Below, one piece after another: positions 53,476 to 64,000 of a DNA stretch of 64,000 nt. Below the pieces are notes generated by a model. It ran no database searches and had not been told where the DNA came from. It worked only from the letters and a program-made list of their open reading frames with translations. How positions within the stretch are numbered: the first letter of the stretch is position 1; the number at the start of each line of letters is the position of its first letter. This DNA comes from Syngnathus acus (lineage: Eukaryota > Chordata > Actinopteri > Syngnathiformes > Syngnathidae): contig NC_051095.1 in assembly GCF_901709675.1 (NCBI RefSeq), positions 5,703,956-5,767,955 of the forward strand, in the 5' to 3' direction. The position numbers and the translations under genes are program-made.

Positions 53476-56400
53476 TCATCGAGAGTTATTCCACACTCCG
53501 ACGCCGTCACGGCAGGCTGCCACTCCAGACGCAAGACGCACTTTGATTGGATAACGCGCCGTGGGCATCTTACACACAAAGCTGTTGAGTCGCACGCAGG
53601 ACATCTTTCTCCATTTGCCAGTCTGAAAGTCAAAATCGGATGATTTCAAACAGTTGGGCAGGTGTTGACAAATAAGTCAAAAAGTCAAAGTCAAAGTCTG
53701 CTTTATTGTCAATTTCTTCACATGCCAAGACACACAAAGAGATCGAAATAACCGCACCCACCTGGCTCAACGTGGCCACGCAATTCTCCAACAGGCGGCC
53801 AGGATCTCCCATAGCCCAGTTGGTGAAGGTCACCTTCTGGCGGTCCGACCACATGAATCTGCCCTTGATGACCAGGTCGTTCAGTCCGGTCCACGTGTCG
53901 CCGGTGCCTGCAGAGGACGGACAGCAACAGAGCTCTCATGCGCTTCCCAGATATCGAGTAGTTGTGACGGAAGACCGTCGGGCGTTGGCGCACGCACCAA
54001 AGTTCATGGCTTCTTGCAGCCAATCTCGCTCCGCCTCGGAGCGTATGGACACCAGTTCGGCACAGACGATCCTGCAGGCGTGTTGAGCACCGTACCACGT
54101 CTTTTGATCATCCAAACGTTTGTAGCAGAAGCCCGCAAACTCCTCCCAGTCAGGTCCCAAGCATCTGGGCTCTGCACGCAAGATGCCGTCACATCAAGTG
54201 TGAAATGCCTTCTATTTGGACATTCTACTCACCGTTCTCAGCAAAGGCGTAAGAAACCATTTTGCCACCGTATCTGCAGACAGTAAAGTGAGAATGAGCC
54301 GGGCCTCTATAAGCCGACTCGGCGGTGAGAGCTGACCACTCACTGAACTAAAGTGATCCCGTTCTCGGTGTAGATGAGGTCGGCGTTTTGTGGCGGGGCC
54401 TTCAGCAAAGTCACAGCTCCTCCGATCTCGTTCCGAATGATACCCGCGTGAATAGCGGCCGTGCAGATGTTTGAGTCCTGCACTCAGAAAACGTCTCAGA
54501 CAAACCCGCCGGAGGGTCGTTCAGTATTTACATACCTGGTTGTAGATCGATGTTCCGTAGACAATGTGGGGGGCTTTGCCGCAGCCCGGTGGGCAGAGGA
54601 CCCTGCGGAAGACAACGTGGGAGTTGGGAGGGGAGGCTTCACCGCCAAGAAACGTCATGTCGGGTCTGACTCACGTCTTTGAACTGGTGAACTTGGTGAG
54701 GCTTTTGAAATTGCTGGCACAGGTGATGTCTGTGGGTCAAAAGGGCAAATCAAAGCACATTTGAAGCTGGTTTCCTCACAGCGCTCAGAGCGGCCAAGTG
54801 TTTGACTCACGAGCGGTGTCGTCAACGGCGCACCCCAAGACATCAAAGCGAAGGCCGTCATTCAATCTGTTGTCGACTGGCAGGAGGCGGACATACTGGG
54901 TGAACACAGGCGTGGCTAGTAGACGAGTCCCCAAACCCAACTAGAAACAGAGCACGTGCAGGTTTGCAATGACAACAGCCTGGGTTGCCTGACCGGCCGG
55001 CTGCTTACCTGCCCGTCTGGGTGGGTATACCAAGTCTTTCCGTCAATACTGATCTGCATCTCAAATCTGTCGAACCATTTCCTAACGTCTGTAATACAGC
55101 TCTGGGTCACGATGGCTGTCACCTTTTTCCTCTGACCGAGGTTCACCTGGATCCAGCTGCCGGCTGAACGGGGAAGGCATTACACTGCTTGGGACACCAA
55201 ATTACACACAACTAAAGTCGGCTTTTTTAACTAACACTTTTCGCTCAGTAACCAGCACCCGCTGCCTCCGAGATGCGCTTTGTGAGGTTTGAGCTTGATC
55301 ATAGAGGAAGAGGCTGAAAAGGCAGAGTCTGCGATGCTCCCGTCAGTTGTCAGACTGTCAAGACACACTGAGGAAAGACAAACGTTAGTTACATGGAAGG
55401 GATGCTCAGTTGACACACATTCAATGATCTGGACACCCGTCCTTTGCCGAAGCTCTTTCTGGGCACAACAGCAAGTGTCGGGATGTGAAGCCCACCTGTC
55501 TCTTCACAGCTGTAGACAATGTGCAAGTATTTGGAGGAGACACCAGGGCAGGAATGTGAATCCGAGAGGTAAATGGTGCAATCATGATCGTTGTCACACA
55601 TTGTCTTGTAGAGAGAGATGTCCACCGTGCACGTCCCTGCAAGTTACAACACAGCGGCGCCCGTTTGAGTAAGACACATGGGCACTTCTGATTTTGTTAA
55701 GGAATCAAGGTATTTTCAATTGATATCAATCACGTGTCAATCGCAGTGCATTTTGATAATTAAGAATCATCGTAAGGCGTGAGTTCCAACACTTGTGAAA
55801 ACGCAGCGACAAAAATGCTAAAGCTCGCATTCCTTCAGTCTGACCAAAGCGGCTCCAGAACGCCAAGCCAAATTAAAGGTGGCCACTCATGGATCCTTTT
55901 GTCTTACCATCTGTTGCGTTGCCATTTGGACAGACATCGCTACGCCTCCGCCCGTAGAAGGCTGACCGGATCCGGATGACTCGTTCTTCGGGACATTCAA
56001 GGGTTTTCCAATCTCCTTGGCAGACAATCTTTTTCATGTAGCCTGTGAGAGCACAACCTTGTTCTCGCTCTCTCGCTTCTTTTCACCAAAAACATTTACG
56101 GCAACTTACCGTCCTGTAGCGGCAGGGCTTTTGACGGTTTTCCTACAAGCGGGAACCAGAACGGGGATGTCATGACACACGCGATGAGGGTCAGCGGAGC
56201 ATCGCATCTTACCTTTTCCTCTTTTCTTGCACGCGTAGCCAATCGTGTTGTCGCACGCGTCGACTTTCCAGTGGCCGCTGCCGGTGAGGAAGGAAAGACA
56301 TTCGCCCTCATCGGTGTCACCTGGAGGGAGAACATGAGATCTAAGCGCCGGTCCATTTCTCCAAACTGCAGCCGACAAACATCCACGCCCGACCTGCACT

Positions 56401-59400
56401 AAAGTGGACGTAAGAGAAGGGGGATCCGTCAGCCCACTTGCCGCCGTCAAGCTCCATCGTTTCATTGGCGCCCAACCACAAAGCGGGACCGGTCTCCAGA
56501 GCCTTGAAGTAACCTAACAATATGGAGCACAATCGTCATTCAGAAATATACCTCAAGGGAGGCCAAAGACAGATGCCAGGCATAATAGACAAATGGCCAG
56601 CCTACCGTGTACAAAGTTCTGCTCGTGCGAGTCGGTGATGCTGAGCAGGTTCCCTTTCTGCCGCTGGCAGTCGTCTTGGGCCTCCTTCCAGGTCTTGGGC
56701 TTGCGGTTGATCAGGTAGCAGAAGTCGCTGGAGGGGTCGTCCAGCCACCAGCCGCATTTGTCAGTCCAGCCTGCGAGCGAGACGGAGGGCGTGGGCGGCG
56801 GTGCCGGACGCCCACCTGGCAGCTGTAGAGGCCCTCCGTGCTTGGCTGCAAGGAAGCGGGGGCAAATATGAGCATCGCGAGACAGTGTGCGAAATGAGTG
56901 TTTGGGACTTTTTGGACCTTGTTTGCAGAAGAATGGCCTGGTGGAATTCCGGGTGACATCATGGAGCTTTCCATTAGATGCCAGTCGTTTACAGTCCATG
57001 GAAGGGGCGCTGTCCCACTCGCTGTAGTCCTGCATGCCGAGCCACAACGTTGTATGGTTGCAATCTATCCTTGTCACGTGACATTCTCGGTGCAACTTAT
57101 TGACATGATTCATCTTTAGACTGCCATCAACTTACATAATATTTTCCGTTCACCCCCATCCTTTGTCCCACAAGAGGCATCATTGCTGATTGCTTGTGAG
57201 CTTGAGGAAAGGAAACAAAGAGTTTTTGAACCATCAGCGCCAAACCCGTTGAATGTGATCAGGGACCACCTCTGCCGTCGTCGGTACGCGTTGGTGCTCA
57301 CCAGCCAAAAATTGGGCTTCGCCGTCTGAGTGGGCGCTGGCCAGGTGACCTCCCCACTCACGGCAGAAATCGTCAGCTTCATCGCAGTTTCTTAGCATTT
57401 CCTCGTAACGATAGCAGTAATCGCCATACAGGAAGTGGCCATCGTCGCAGGAGGAAGCTGAAGCCGCAAACAACATTTTGTAGCAAACCATGAGGGGATG
57501 GTAAAAGTGCAAATAAGCGCACTGCAACTCACTTGCCACTAGAGCAGAACCGCCTTTGGGGAAACACCTCTCTTTACCCGGGCAGACTGTAAACAAAGGC
57601 CCAGTTACGTTTTCCTCCTCTCAACGGCATCATTACGTCGGATGCGCAGGCTTACAGTTCGCCGGCCGTTTGCACATGTACGGCAACGAGGAAGCGCAGG
57701 AGCCAGATCTCCACTTGCCAGGCTGCCTCCAAGCCCCTTGGTTGACGTAGACGCAGAAGGCAACGTCGGTGCTGTCGAGACAAGTCACGTGAGGCGAGAG
57801 ACCCACGACCGACAATGGGCCGAAATGGAAGATTGGGCATGTTTTTCTTCTCTCGAGCGCCCTTAACAAGGAAAGCATGCAAAGTGGAGATTTCCTACCT
57901 CCCAGGTTGATTTGAGGCCCAGTTGGTGAGTGTCAGCATCTCGCCGTTAGACCAAGTCAGGTTTCCGTCCACAAAGTCACACCAGACGTCGTCGCAATTC
58001 TGGGGCGCAAGAACAAAAAACAATCAAGGCGGTCGCTCCAAGAGTCCACGGCCGCCAGTGCGTGGGTCTCACCAGGTTGGAGAGTCCCAGCCAGAAGGGG
58101 GTCTTCTTGCCCATGGTGTCCTTCACAAAGTCTTCCTCGGCCGAGGAGGTGATGGAGACCAGGTCGCCGCCCTGCCAGACGCAGTCTCGACGGGCCCCCA
58201 GCCAACCGTTGGGGGCCTCCACCTTCTTGTAGCACCAGTATTTGTACTCGAGCCATCCGGGATCACAGAGCTTGGCTGAGGGCACAATTTGGGGATCAGG
58301 CGGACAGATTTGGCATATGACAAGACTGTGACTTGCGCCCCGCTGCAACTTCTTTTTGCCAAGATCAATGGAGCAGGACATTTACTGGCCATTGCAAGTG
58401 TGTGTTGTTTTAGGCGTGACGCACAGTTCAAGGCGACTTACCTTGGAGAGGAAACGGCGAAGGTGCTGTCACTCCTGCAAGAGCAAAGACGGACGTCAAC
58501 GCGTGATGACAGCCGGTGGAGCGTCACATCTTATTTACCTTTTTTCATTTTCTTGCACACGTAGCCTCGCATGTGGGAGCACCTGTCGGCCTTCCAGTTG
58601 CCGCTGCCGGTGAGGAAGGAAAGACAGGTTTCCCGAGAGCTGGCATCGGCGTCACCTGGAGGGAGACAAGATCTAAGCGCTCCTCCGTTCCTCCAAACGA
58701 CAGACGTGCTTCCGGACCGACCTGCGCTCGAGTGGATGTAAGCGAACGGGGATCCGTCAGTCCATTTGGTGTCGTCTTCAGTGATAGAGGTGTTAGCACC
58801 CAACCACAGAGAGGGCGCGTTTGCCAGAGCCTTGATGTAACCTTTGGAGCCAAGGCAAACAACCAACGGTCGGAAACATCTTTCAGAGAGACACTTTACT
58901 CAGCGGCTCATTGAGCTTTGTGCTCGAGCCCATACTTATTGTGTTTTTGCCTTTCCGAAAAGGAGCGGTTGTGGCCCCCTTGTGGCCGACAATATGTTGT
59001 CCTCAAGCCAGCACACAGAACAAACGTATTGTGAGGTTTTGTTGGGAACGTCTTGGCAGAACGCCCTTTCAGAAAAGGTTCCAACTCCCCAGAGGGCCAT
59101 TGAGTTTGAGTGGACCGTGTTCTGGGGCCTCCATTGTTGATAATACGGGTTAGCTGGTTTCCCATTCCAAACGAAAAGTGGCAGCTGCACTCTTTGACCA
59201 CATCAAAGAACGAATACAGAAAAGAGTGCAAAATATCAAGCGGCACATCAAAGGACATTAGATAGAGCTACGGCCAACGTCCGTACGCTAAATTATCTCT
59301 ACGGCAAACGTCCGCACGCTAAATTATCTAACAATTGCCTATTTGTAAAGTCTCCAATCAATCCCAATGCGGCACATTGCCCAACCGGGGAACGACAGAA

Positions 59401-62400
59401 TTTATTCATTCATTCATGAGTGGACACAAAGTAATGGCCAGCCTACCGTGTACAAAGTTCTGCTCGTGAAAGTCGGTGATGCTGCTCAGGTCCCCTTCCA
59501 GGCTATGGCAGTTGTCTTGGGCCTCCTTCCAGGTCTTGGGCTGGCGGACGATCAGGTAGCAGAAGTCGTCGGTGGGGTTGTCCAGCCACCAGCCGCATTG
59601 GTCAGTCCAGTCTGTGAGCAGACAGACGACGGCGCTTGAGAGCACAGCGGCGCGCGCGCGCGGGCGACAGCAGACGGCGTGCCGACGGCAGTGCCGGACG
59701 CTCGCCCACCTACCCGGTTGGCCAACCAATGGCGACAGCTGTCGAGGTCTTCCGCTCTTGGCTGCAGGGAAGGGCAAAGTGGGGGGGGCAAATATGAGCA
59801 AACGTGTGCCGCGACAGAGTCCAAAGGGAGCGCTCGGAACGTTTGCACCTATTTTGCAGACAAATGGCCGCTTTACTGCGCAGTTGCAGGAACTGAGCTC
59901 CCCAAGAGCAGTTGGGAACACGCAGTCTCCCACGGTGTCATTTTGCCTCTTGGAGTAGTCCTGCGGACAACATGAGCGTGTTGGGACTCTGACGTGCAGG
60001 TTTATTGTTCAAACAAAACACGGCAAACAACTCTAAAAGTAAAAATATCACAACAACATAAACAAATAGCCCCAAGGCATTGACGCGGTCTAAACCTCCT
60101 GTCAATCCCGGCAATGTTCAAATTCACCGCAGGTTTTATAGAGTCCCTCTAGTGGCGTGGAGGGCAAATGACAACAACCCAAAAATAACACTAAAGGACA
60201 AAAATGGATCATACAGATACCATTGCGGACCAAGCCCTTCCCCCTGGCTAAGCCTCGGTTCACAACAAAGCGTCCGATCAAACTGTTTTGCTTGCTGTGA
60301 CGAATCCCCAGCGCACAACGGCGCCACCATCCTCGTTCAAAATAGTTTGCACAGCGTGTCATCAGGCTGCTCTGCTCTCGCCCTCTTTTTGACATTTCCC
60401 CTCTTGAGCTATTGCAAAATAACTTTCCCAAATGCCTTCAGCATTTTACTTACAAATTCTGTTCCGTCACTCCACTTGTTCTTCTTGAGTCCCAAAAAAG
60501 ACGAATACGGGCTTTGTCCATGACCTTGAGCAAAGGCGAACAAGAGCATCAGTCCAAGAAGAGCCTCAACCAAGTCAAGCTTTGTGGGACTGGACGACAG
60601 GTGGGCTTCGTCTCGGTGCTCACCATACACAAATCGGGCCTCTTCCTCGGAGTGGACGCTGGCCAGGTGGCCTCTCCGAGACCAACAGAACTTCTCGGCT
60701 TCCTCCCAGCTTTTAGGCGTTTTCTCGTAATGATAGCAGTAATCGTCATACAGGAAGTTGCCCTCGCTGCAGTCGGAAGCTGAGGCCACAAAGAAAACAT
60801 TTTTAGTAGGAAACACGGCAAGCTGATAAAAGATGTGCTGCAACTCACTCGCCACTACAGCAGAACTGTCTTTGCGGGCACACGTCCGCCCAGCCGGGCA
60901 TTCTGGGGGGAGGGGAAAATCATAAAAATAAAAAATACAATCGTGCTTTTCCCCTTCCAAGGGCAACACGGACGTGCAGTGCAGGCTTACTCAGCGGCCG
61001 CTCGCAAACGTACGCCAGCGAGGAAGCGCAGGAACCAGACATCCACTTGCCAGACTGATAATAAGTGCCTTGTTTGACGTAGGCACAGGACGCAACGTCG
61101 GTGCTGTCGGGAGAAGTCGTGTAAGGCGAGACACATAACCAAACTGGAAGAATGGGCATGTTTGTTTCTCTCGAGTGGCATCAACGTGTGCCCACGACTG
61201 CATGTTGTGACTTCATTCTTACCTCCCAGGTTGAGCTGAGGCCCAGTTGGCGTATGTCGTCGTCTCGCCGTCGGACCAAGTCAGGTTTCCGTCTTCAAAG
61301 CGACACCAGATGTCATCGCATTCCTGGGGAGGAAAAAAACCAATCAAGCTCGTCTGCAGAGCCGCCGCTTGTGCTCGCGTCTCACCAGATTGGAGAGTCC
61401 CAGCCAGAAGTGGGCCATCATCGTCTTCTTCACAAAGTCTTCCTCGGCCGAGGAAGAGATGGAGAGCAGGTCCCCGCCCTCCGAGACGCAGTGATGACGG
61501 GCCCCCAGCCAACCGTTGGGGGCCTCCACCTTCTTGTAGCAGCTGGCATCGTACTCGAGCCATCCGAAACCACAGCGCTTGGCTGAGGGCACAATTTGGG
61601 GATCGAGCGGGCGGACAGATCAGAGCACACTGACGACTGGGAATAGTTTTCCAGTGAGGGATGAGATCTGCTCGATTGCTATGTTCATTACCGTTACTGT
61701 TACTAACAGTGGCAAAGTCACTTTTGCTGCTTGGGCCGTGACGACGCGCAACGCAAAAAAAAAACATTCTGCGGAGCGGTCCCTAGCTTTTGTTAGGCCC
61801 ATGTGAACAATATTGTGAGACACAGTAGAGCATTTTTCTGTCTCGCATCTTTTACACGCAGAGTTTATGGCGACTTACCGTCGTCAGAAGACGGCTTGGG
61901 TTCTGGCACTCCTGGAAGAGTTTGAAAAGCAAAGAAGCAAAGACAGACGGATGGATGATGGATGATGTCAACGCATGATGACGGCCAGTGGAGTGTCACA
62001 TCTTACCTTCTCCTCTTTTCTTGCACACGTAGCCATTCTTGTTGTCGCACGCGTCGGCTTTCCAGTGGCCGCTGCCGGTGAGGAAGGAAAGACATTGCCC
62101 CTCGTCGGCGCCACCTGAAGGGAGAAGATAGAAGCGCTGGCCGATTTATCCAAACTGCAGCCGGCAGACATCAGACATGCTTGCAGACCGACCTGCACTC
62201 AAGTGGACGTAAGCTATCAGTGATCCATCAGTCCACTTGGCAGCTCCGTCCAGTGGGGTTTTGGCGCCCAACCATAAAGCATCCACCGCCAGAGTCTTGA
62301 TGAAACCTTTGGATCCGAGGAGACCATGGAACAAGACAAACGATTCACTCAAGCGTCGATTCAATTCGGTTATCAATTACAGTTGCCCATTGTGATTTGG

Positions 62401-64000
62401 TTCCATTCCGACAATCTTTTTGGGACAAAATGATTGACACATTTTACAACCAAAAGACATTTTTATTTCAACATCAGAATTTTGTCCTCGTTACTCGATA
62501 ACGGGTTCAAGCCGTTTAGTCCTTGAATTGATGTGTGCTTTCAGTGGACCGGTCACGCAATTTACAGCACGGCGCAGGATCCAGTTTGCTCCTCGTAAGG
62601 AAGGTCGTGGTAACAACAACAAAACAGGCTGGTGGCACTTTAGGCCAGGAACTAACCAAGCCATTTACAAAAACCCTTTCAACGTCGGTTATAACTGCAG
62701 AGAGACGGCAAATCCCAAAAAGTACAGAGAGAAGGTATAATAACAATGGATGGAGGAGCAGGCAGACCGAGTGTGGCGCCTAGACAACGTATACAAACAT
62801 CATCCACTATCAAAGGGGGGGGGGGTAGAGTTAGAGTAAATAGCAGTGATTTTTTGGGGGGAAGAAAATAAAGAATGGTCAGCCTACCCTCTATGAAGGC
62901 CTGCTCATGCGAGTCGGTGATGCTGAGCAGGTTCCCTCCGAAGCGCCGGCAGTCATTTTGCGCCTCCTGCCAGGTCTCGGTGGGCTGCCGGTTGATCATC
63001 AGGTAGCAGAAGTCGTCGGTGGGGTTTTCCAGCCACCAGCCGCATTTTTCAGTCCAGTCTGCGAGCCAGACATAAGACGCCGTTACGCAAGACAGTGCAA
63101 GACGGACGGCGCCAGTGCTGGACACCTACCAGGTTGGCCCACCAATGGTGGCAGCTGTGGACGCCCTCCGCCGCGCTTGGCTGCAGAGAAAGGGGGTATA
63201 AGCAAATGCGGGACCCGTCCAAAAGGAGCGCTCGGGAGCGACGTTAGCACCTGTTTGGCAGATTACTGACAGCTTGTTTTGGCATCTGTAGTTCAGGTAG
63301 AGCCGTGCGTCAGAACCCATGACTGCACAGTCACCACCGGAGTAGTACCCGAGGTCTTCGTAGTCCTGCGGATGAGATTTTGGACAGAACTTTAAGCGTG
63401 TTGCATTTGATCTGGTCGTCTTCCTGCCGCATTTCCTCACTTAATGGCGTACCTTCTCTCATTCAAGTTTCACTTTGGTTTGTCGGCTTCACTTTATTGT
63501 CAGTCAAAGTAGTATGAACATTGCAATGAAATGAAGCATGTTGTGTCCTCTCTGGCGAGCCAAAGGTCTCATGCGCAATGCAACTAACCCTGAAGACCTA
63601 AAGACAAACCAGAGGCACCATCCAGGATATTTCCTGGACATCTTAACTGCCTCCTCGCTGTCTTTAAAATCAGAGCGCCAAAAATGTGTCATCGGCTGCC
63701 CCATGCCTCAAGACAAAACGGATGCCTGCAAACCGACTTTTCCAAAGGCCTCCAGCCATTCACTTACCAAAGCTGTTCCGTCATTCCACTTGTAGTCGTT
63801 GCCCTTCTTCTTGAGTCCCACCCAAAGATCATTACGTACAAAGTGATCTTGATGAAAGGAGGGAGAACAAGAGCTTCAGGGCAAGAAGAGCTTCAGCCAA
63901 GTGACGACTACGGCGGTTCTTCTTGGTGCTTACCATGCAGGAATTGGCCATCTCGCTTAGAGTGGACGCGAGGCAGGTGGGCTCCCCGGGCGAGACAGAA
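53476..64000 (-). CDS. Giant secreted mosaic lectin: tandem CTLDs, SUEL, F5/8C, LCCL, CTLD (5' end outside the window)
   Basis: Roughly 40 minus-strand exons; the gene enters from the right edge and stops at 53478-53476. Visible order: partial CTLD (A), CTLDs B-H, SUEL lectin domain (56042-55492), discoidin/F5/8C (55372-54814), LCCL (54727-54234) and a ninth CTLD (I, 54175-53479). Each CTLD is spread over three exons and most are separated by short linker exons. CTLDs A/D/G, B/E/H and C/F are three sequence types in a fixed cycle. None shows a canonical EPN or QPD plus WND calcium/sugar site; types C/F have AQPG or NQPG. After the last CTLD only about 30 polar residues remain and no membrane segment, so the product is probably secreted. 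The tandem CTLDs recall the mannose-receptor family, but ricin-type and FN2 domains are not in view and the SUEL-F5/8C-LCCL block is foreign to that family. An alternative donor (gtaaga) inside the last exon could alter the tail. Confidence 0.8.
53479..54175 (-). other. Exons of the C-terminal CTLD (I)
   Basis: Three exons (about 54175-53995, 53910-53772 and 53622-53479) encode a CTLD: CLGPDWEEFAGFCYKRLDDQ, RSEAERDWLQEAM, TWTGLNDL, FMWSDRQKVTFTNWAMGDPG, ENCVATL and SFVCK. The disulfide cysteines of a long-form CTLD are present. The calcium-site motif reads GDPG rather than EPN or QPD. Confidence 0.8.
53676..53755 (-). mobile_element. LINE 3'-end fragment in the last intron of the lectin gene
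   Basis: It shares 'gctttattgtcaat', 'aagacacacaaagaga' and the AGTCAA-repeat tail with the LINE at 41755-42570, in the same orientation. It starts within about 20 bases of the splice donor that ends the middle exon of CTLD I. Confidence 0.8.
54234..54727 (-). other. LCCL-domain exons of the lectin gene
   Basis: Four exons (about 54727-54679, 54604-54539, 54479-54345 and 54274-54234) encode DITCASNFKSL, LCPPGCGKAPHIVYGTSIYN, SNICTAAIHAGIIRNEIGGA and VSYAFAE. The CPxGC, YGTxxY and ICxAAIHAG signatures are those of LCCL domains (Limulus factor C, cochlin, Lgl1). Confidence 0.85.
54814..55372 (-). other. Discoidin (F5/8 type C) domain exons of the lectin gene
   Basis: Three exons (about 55372-55240, 55165-55011 and 54943-54814) encode CLDSLTTDGSIADSAFSASS, SWIQVNLGQRKKVTAIVTQ, FEMQISIDGKTWYTH, and a C-terminal part ending QYVRLLPVDNR and FDVLGC. 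The flanking cysteines, the WIQVNLG strand and the closing LGC are typical of F5/8C domains that bind glycans or phospholipids. Confidence 0.88.
55492..56042 (-). other. SUEL / rhamnose-binding lectin domain exons
   Basis: Two exons (56042-55908 and 55640-55492) encode LECPEERVIRIRSAFYGRRR with DVCP following, then GTCTVDISLYKTMCDNDHDC and KYLHIVYSCEE. The xxYGR motif and the closing KYLxVxYxC motif are those of galactose/rhamnose-binding SUEL domains, common in fish egg lectins and in latrophilins. Confidence 0.85.
56210..63062 (-). other. Tandemly duplicated CTLD cassette (types 2-3-1 repeated)
   Basis: Type 2 (CGWWL…DFCYLI…SITDxHEQ) starts at 63062, 59613 and 56775. Type 3 (GWLEYKYWCYKKVEAPNGWLG-like) starts at about 61584 and 58275. 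Type 1 (YDDYCYHYEKTPKSWEEAE-like) starts at about 60783 and 57463, with a partial copy A at the right edge. The spacing of about 2.8-3.4 kb shows that a three-CTLD cassette with its introns was duplicated. In copy G the middle exon (57195-57133) has lost the W-S/N-D-G core. Confidence 0.8.

Overview
The window is nuclear DNA of a vertebrate, almost certainly a teleost fish. Evidence: intron-rich genes with GT-AG junctions, long CA and CTGT microsatellites, LINE 3' ends and MITE-like elements of teleost type, and proteins that align by eye with vertebrate families. No prokaryotic, viral or plasmid gene organisation is seen. All identifications rest on reading translated exons and on recalled family sequences; no search was run.

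Layout, left to right. 889-3378 (-): a MOGAT2-type monoacylglycerol acyltransferase, complete in nine exons. 5902-10034 (+): Na+/K+-ATPase beta-2 subunit, with an extra in-frame 27-nt exon. 11376-13481 (+): eIF4E2/4EHP-type cap-binding protein. 15148-20523 (+): a complete 23-exon retinal guanylyl cyclase (gucy2d-like) whose cyclase domain has lost the Asn/Arg catalytic pair. About 20.8-24.9 kb: a repeat island with a 235-bp satellite of nine full units. 25374-32350 (-): a gene of more than 30 exons joining a long disordered NPF-containing N-terminus to an apolipoprotein-L-like C-terminus. 34548-38672 (-): ndrg2, complete in 15 exons, with a MITE in an intron. 38.7-47.5 kb: mostly non-coding, with a LINE remnant and a tandem-repeat element. 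47532-48460 (+): an unrecognised 150-residue, four-exon, probably tail-anchored protein. 49741-52111 (+): a klhl33-like kelch gene that looks broken (in-frame stop plus a frame-shifting loss of BTB/BACK). 53476-64000 (-): the 3' part of a very large secreted lectin gene continuing past the right edge.

The last gene is the most unusual. Its visible part encodes eight consecutive C-type lectin-like domains (CTLDs) that cycle through three sequence types, then a SUEL/rhamnose-binding lectin domain, a discoidin (F5/8C) domain, an LCCL domain, and a final CTLD. No transmembrane segment is visible at the C-terminus. I do not recognise this combination as a named vertebrate protein.

The genes are independent vertebrate loci, not an operon. 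Neighbourhood logic is limited to synteny: from memory atp1b2 and gucy2d lie on one human chromosome arm (17p) and NDRG2 and KLHL33 on another (14q), which supports those assignments.
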